Assembly (NCBI RefSeq): GCF_910592395.1
Contig: NC_088315.1
Coordinates: 10,232,501-10,296,500 of the forward strand
Origin: Lineus longissimus
Taxonomy: Eukaryota > Nemertea > Pilidiophora > Heteronemertea > Lineidae
Length of the DNA: 64,000 nucleotides
Reading direction: 5' to 3'
Part shown: one piece after another, positions 61,258 to 64,000 of the stretch
Position numbering within the stretch: position 1 is the first letter of the stretch
Layout: each line of letters starts with the position of its first letter
Position numbers and translations under genes: made by a program
The notes under the pieces: model-generated
Database searches by the model: none
What the model saw: only the letters and a program-made list of their open reading frames with translations
What the model was told of the DNA's origin: nothing

Positions 61258-63471
61258 CTAACGTGTGAATGCCATCTGGTAAAATATAACGTTTGTCATC
61301 AAATGCGGACAATGATTGTTTACTCTCCTCAACAGTAAACAAGGCGTGCTTCCTCGATCTGATAGCTCGATAACTACACTCCTTCTGTTCACTGGGATTG
61401 TGTAGTACTTCAAGTAATCATCGTATGAGATGTTTCTCAAGACCGAACGAGGTAGACCTTTACCCTTCGAGCAGCAATTCTGAGACATGAGCCTTATGCA
61501 GTACATCTTTGACCGTAGGCCTACAAAATCGCTGACACGGTCCAACGGACTTTCGTGTTTGAATTCACCCGGTCTTCGGTGATTAGTTTCGCAGTAGAAT
61601 GGTGATGATTTCGGAAGATTCGAAAGATCAAAGTATCGTTTGAAACGAAACAAATCTTCACAAGGCTCATCTCTATTGCTGATAGCATAGTATAAACTAT
61701 CGGTGTCTGTGTAAATCAACTCACAGTCGGAGCCAAACAGTTTCATGACAAAATTGTAGTGCATTTTGTACAGGTGATTCTTAGCTAGATCGAGGCAGGC
61801 GAAGCCAACGGCAATCGGTTGGTTAATCAAAACCGTGGTAGGTTTCAATTCGATTCCCGCCAAAGACGAATTGAAAATAGTGACCGATTTGAAATTGATT
61901 TTACTGGTTAACTTCAGAAATTTTTTGCTTGTGGACACCAATTGGAAATTGGTAAATTTTGATGAATCCTGCAGCAATTTGCCATAGACAGAGTTATTCA
62001 TTAACTTGTAGAATGAAATCTCAAATTCGCTTTTTGCCATCTGTCTTTGTTGTGTGTTGAAATCAATGTAGCTTTCCATAAACTTGCTTTGGGTGAAGGT
62101 GAGAATTCGATGAGTTTTGACCAAGACAAGACCTAACTTCAAATAGGCGTGCAAGGTCTCGTGATGGATGACGTAACTTCGCCTGGGACCCAAGTGAGGA
62201 ACGAGTTTTTTGCTAGCTTTCCCGATGGTCAACTCCAGGTCGGCAGCCACTTCATGTGCATAAGGTGACCAATCTGCCGTGCTAATCTGATAGTGCTCGG
62301 GGGCCAGTGGTAAATCATTGTGTAAATCGTGCAAGTGGGGCGGGTAGTCCAAATCCACACTTAAGATGAAGCCTTGATCACCACCTTTTGCTACGGAGTG
62401 CAAATCGAATTCCTTCATCTCTGTATCGCTCAACCAACGGAAATCGCCAACTGGTAAATGTGATCGTAGGTAAAAGGAATACATGCTACAACAATCCAAA
62501 TTGACTATTTCACACTTTAACATGTTGGGTCGATAATCACTCATGTCGGGCATGTTCCGATGAACTTCGCGTTTCATTACACCAGATACCCCACCGCGCA
62601 CCCCAGACCTCAAGAAATTCACCATTTCCATATCTTGTAATAAATCCAATTTGACACCGGTATGACGGAGCATGCAATGGAAAGAAAAGCTTGGAGTGGA
62701 GACAAAATGACACGGGTCTAGTGTAAAGTTTTTCATGCTCACATTCCTAAAATTCTCAAATATTTCAGCGAGAATCAGTGTGTCGCAATGGAGGTACAGA
62801 GTGAGGTAATCTTTCAATGATTTCATGCCCATAATTGACCAAACCTTTTGTGCCCGCTGGTACATTTCATCAGAAATCTCGCTGTTCTCCAAAGAATTGA
62901 AAAACTCTGCTTTTGCAGGTAATTCTTCCAATTCTAACTTCTGCTCAGAGTCTAAGAAGTCGTAGCAGAATGCAGACTTCGCTTTCACCAAATTGTAGAG
63001 CTCTTTGTTTTCATTGACATAAGCAAATAGAAGCTTAAATTGAATGTCCTCCCCATCCTTACCGGTGTGGATTGAGTGAGCTAGGGTGGCCAAAGAACTT
63101 GAAAGAAAGTGAAACGAGTCGATGAATTTGAACTGACCCCCATCGTAGTACATTGCTTGGTAATTTTCTTTTGTTTTCGGAATAATGCGGAAACTTACTT
63201 TTTCCTGGGCTGCTTGTTTTGCAAGTTCGTCAACAAATATGTGAAAGTCATATCTCATGGAGTTATGTGCAATTACCGTTATCTGTGTACATTCTTTTCC
63301 CCAGCTTAAGTTGCACCTGTTGCACAGGGCATGTCTGTAGGCGCCAGACAGATGATCATGGTCGGCACATTTTTTTGACCCAGGAGTAAATTTTTGTTGA
63401 CACATTTCGCAAGCGTCTTGAGCAGTGAACTTGACCCAATCCTGTCCACGCATTTTTAGCTCAGCTGACAA
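61258..63471 (-). pseudogene. Protein-primed family B DNA polymerase, element B, 5' truncated
   Basis: 737 codons. There is an endonuclease-VII-like zinc cluster (CEMCQQKF ... CADHDHLSGAYRHALCNRCN), ExoII HNSMRYDFHIF, ExoIII LYLHCDTLILAEIF, motif A NLDCCSMYSFYL, motif B KLMNNSVYGK and motif C IYTDTDS. The ExoI segment and the whole N-terminal region found in element A are absent. An in-frame stop and a dispersed repeat lie immediately upstream of 63471, and the frame has no ATG at its start. Motif A (DCCSMYS) differs from element A (DANNLYG). It was probably truncated by an insertion or deletion. Confidence 0.88.
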
Positions 63472-64000
63472 AGTCAGCGGAGCTAGTCAAATAGCTATTC
63501 GATTGGTGTCCGTCCTTCCATCCATCCAGCCATCTGTAGACAAAGTTGGGCATTTTGTAATCATACAACCGAGGCACTTCAAATCTAGTCTTGCTTATAA
63601 ACACCGCAGAAAATGTTGCTTACGGAAAAAAATTTGGGCGATTCGACTCAAATTCAGCTCCCCAGGGGGCAAAATGCGTAAATGAAAAAACAATTTTTTG
63701 ACGCTCTATTCCAGCAGATAAAAGCTTGAAATAAAGTTGAAAAGGTCTTCATGATACAGAAGTTTTGATATAAAATAGATTAGTGTCGATTTATATCACC
63801 AGTTGGCGGTAGTGAGCAAAACTGTTGTTTGACCCCGGATGACCCCGCTTTAAATTTCCCGCCGGTTACCTGGAGTACTATCATCAAGAAAATGGCGGTG
63901 ACCTTTTTATTTCTACCGGAGCGATGATTTTGTAAGTGACAAATTTTCTTTTTTAAGCCTTTACGGAAACGTATTTTGGTACGAAACTTCACATGTTTAT
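63472..64000. other. Repeat junction and possible host first exon
   Basis: 63459-63475 has the small palindrome GCTGACAAAGTCAGC, followed by GTCCGTCCTTCCATCCATCC, typical of a dispersed repeat edge. Nothing of element B is seen beyond. Near the end, AAAATGGCGGTGACC (63892-63906), a YY1-type site, is followed by a consensus donor TTTTGTAAGTG at about 63928. This resembles a short first exon of a host gene running off the window; speculative. Confidence 0.35.

Larger units (their letters stand above)
48643..63471 (-). mobile_element. Polinton/Maverick-type (adintovirus-like) element B
   Basis: Fourteen genes on one strand: polymerase, PC4-like basic protein, deoxynucleoside kinase, zinc protein, integrase, ATPase, two basic proteins, penton-like protein, core-like protein, major capsid protein, adenain-like protease, membrane-PC4 protein and an unknown gene. 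Capsid plus protease plus ATPase plus polymerase plus integrase is the full virus-like Polinton set. Sequence and gene order differ from element A, and none of the element A palindromes occur, so this is a separate lineage. The polymerase is truncated at 63471. Lesions in the penton-like, core, integrase and zinc genes suggest an inactive copy. Confidence 0.9.

Overview
The window looks like the nuclear genome of an invertebrate animal, probably marine. It is AT-rich and intron-bearing, and it is dense in DNA-transposon debris, CR1/jockey-like non-LTR retrotransposons, tRNA-derived SINE-like sequence and two large virus-like Polinton/Maverick-type elements. Nothing in it fixes the phylum. Host genes are sparse: an Ulp1-like (C48) cysteine peptidase with a likely upstream exon (11.57-13.22 kb, +), a three-exon 3' gene end of unknown identity (25.15-25.60 kb, -) and a decayed RING-IBR-RING ubiquitin-ligase copy (46.92-47.34 kb, -).

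Regions: 1-9.7 kb holds nested repeats (a TIR element at 1.48-2.41 kb; a 1.37-kb tandem repeat with G-rich hairpins; a 302-bp tandem array; a 430-bp MITE with a clean CTA target duplication). 14.8-16.27 kb is a large inverted pair of tandem arrays. 16.4-20.6 kb is a non-LTR element split by a second non-LTR element in the opposite orientation, with a 5-bp target duplication. 20.7-27.3 kb is mostly repeats and unassigned sequence, with a perfect-looking 319-bp tandem duplication.

Element A (about 27.4-44.0 kb) carries protein-primed family B DNA polymerase, packaging ATPase, retroviral-type integrase with chromodomain, major capsid protein, penton-like minor capsid protein(s), membrane proteins and an HNH-like zinc protein. 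No cysteine protease is seen. Element B (about 48.6-63.5 kb, all genes on the minus strand) is a different lineage: polymerase (5' truncated), two PC4-like proteins, a deoxynucleoside kinase, zinc protein, integrase, ATPase, basic proteins, penton-like protein, core-like protein, major capsid protein and adenain-like protease. Polymerase and integrase replicate and insert the element; ATPase, protease and capsid proteins would build virions. Both elements have frameshifts or stops in essential genes, so both copies are probably defective, or the assembly has errors.

The most unusual signal is confined to element A: about 30 copies of a ~30-bp double-hairpin palindrome (stems GAGC/GCTC and GGAC/GTCC). 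They lie mostly inside coding sequence, in both orientations and in all six reading frames. In the one frame where the palindrome encodes a TGA stop, all four copies read in that frame carry CGA or AGA instead. This resembles the in-frame Rickettsia palindromic elements, but in a eukaryotic virus-like transposon.
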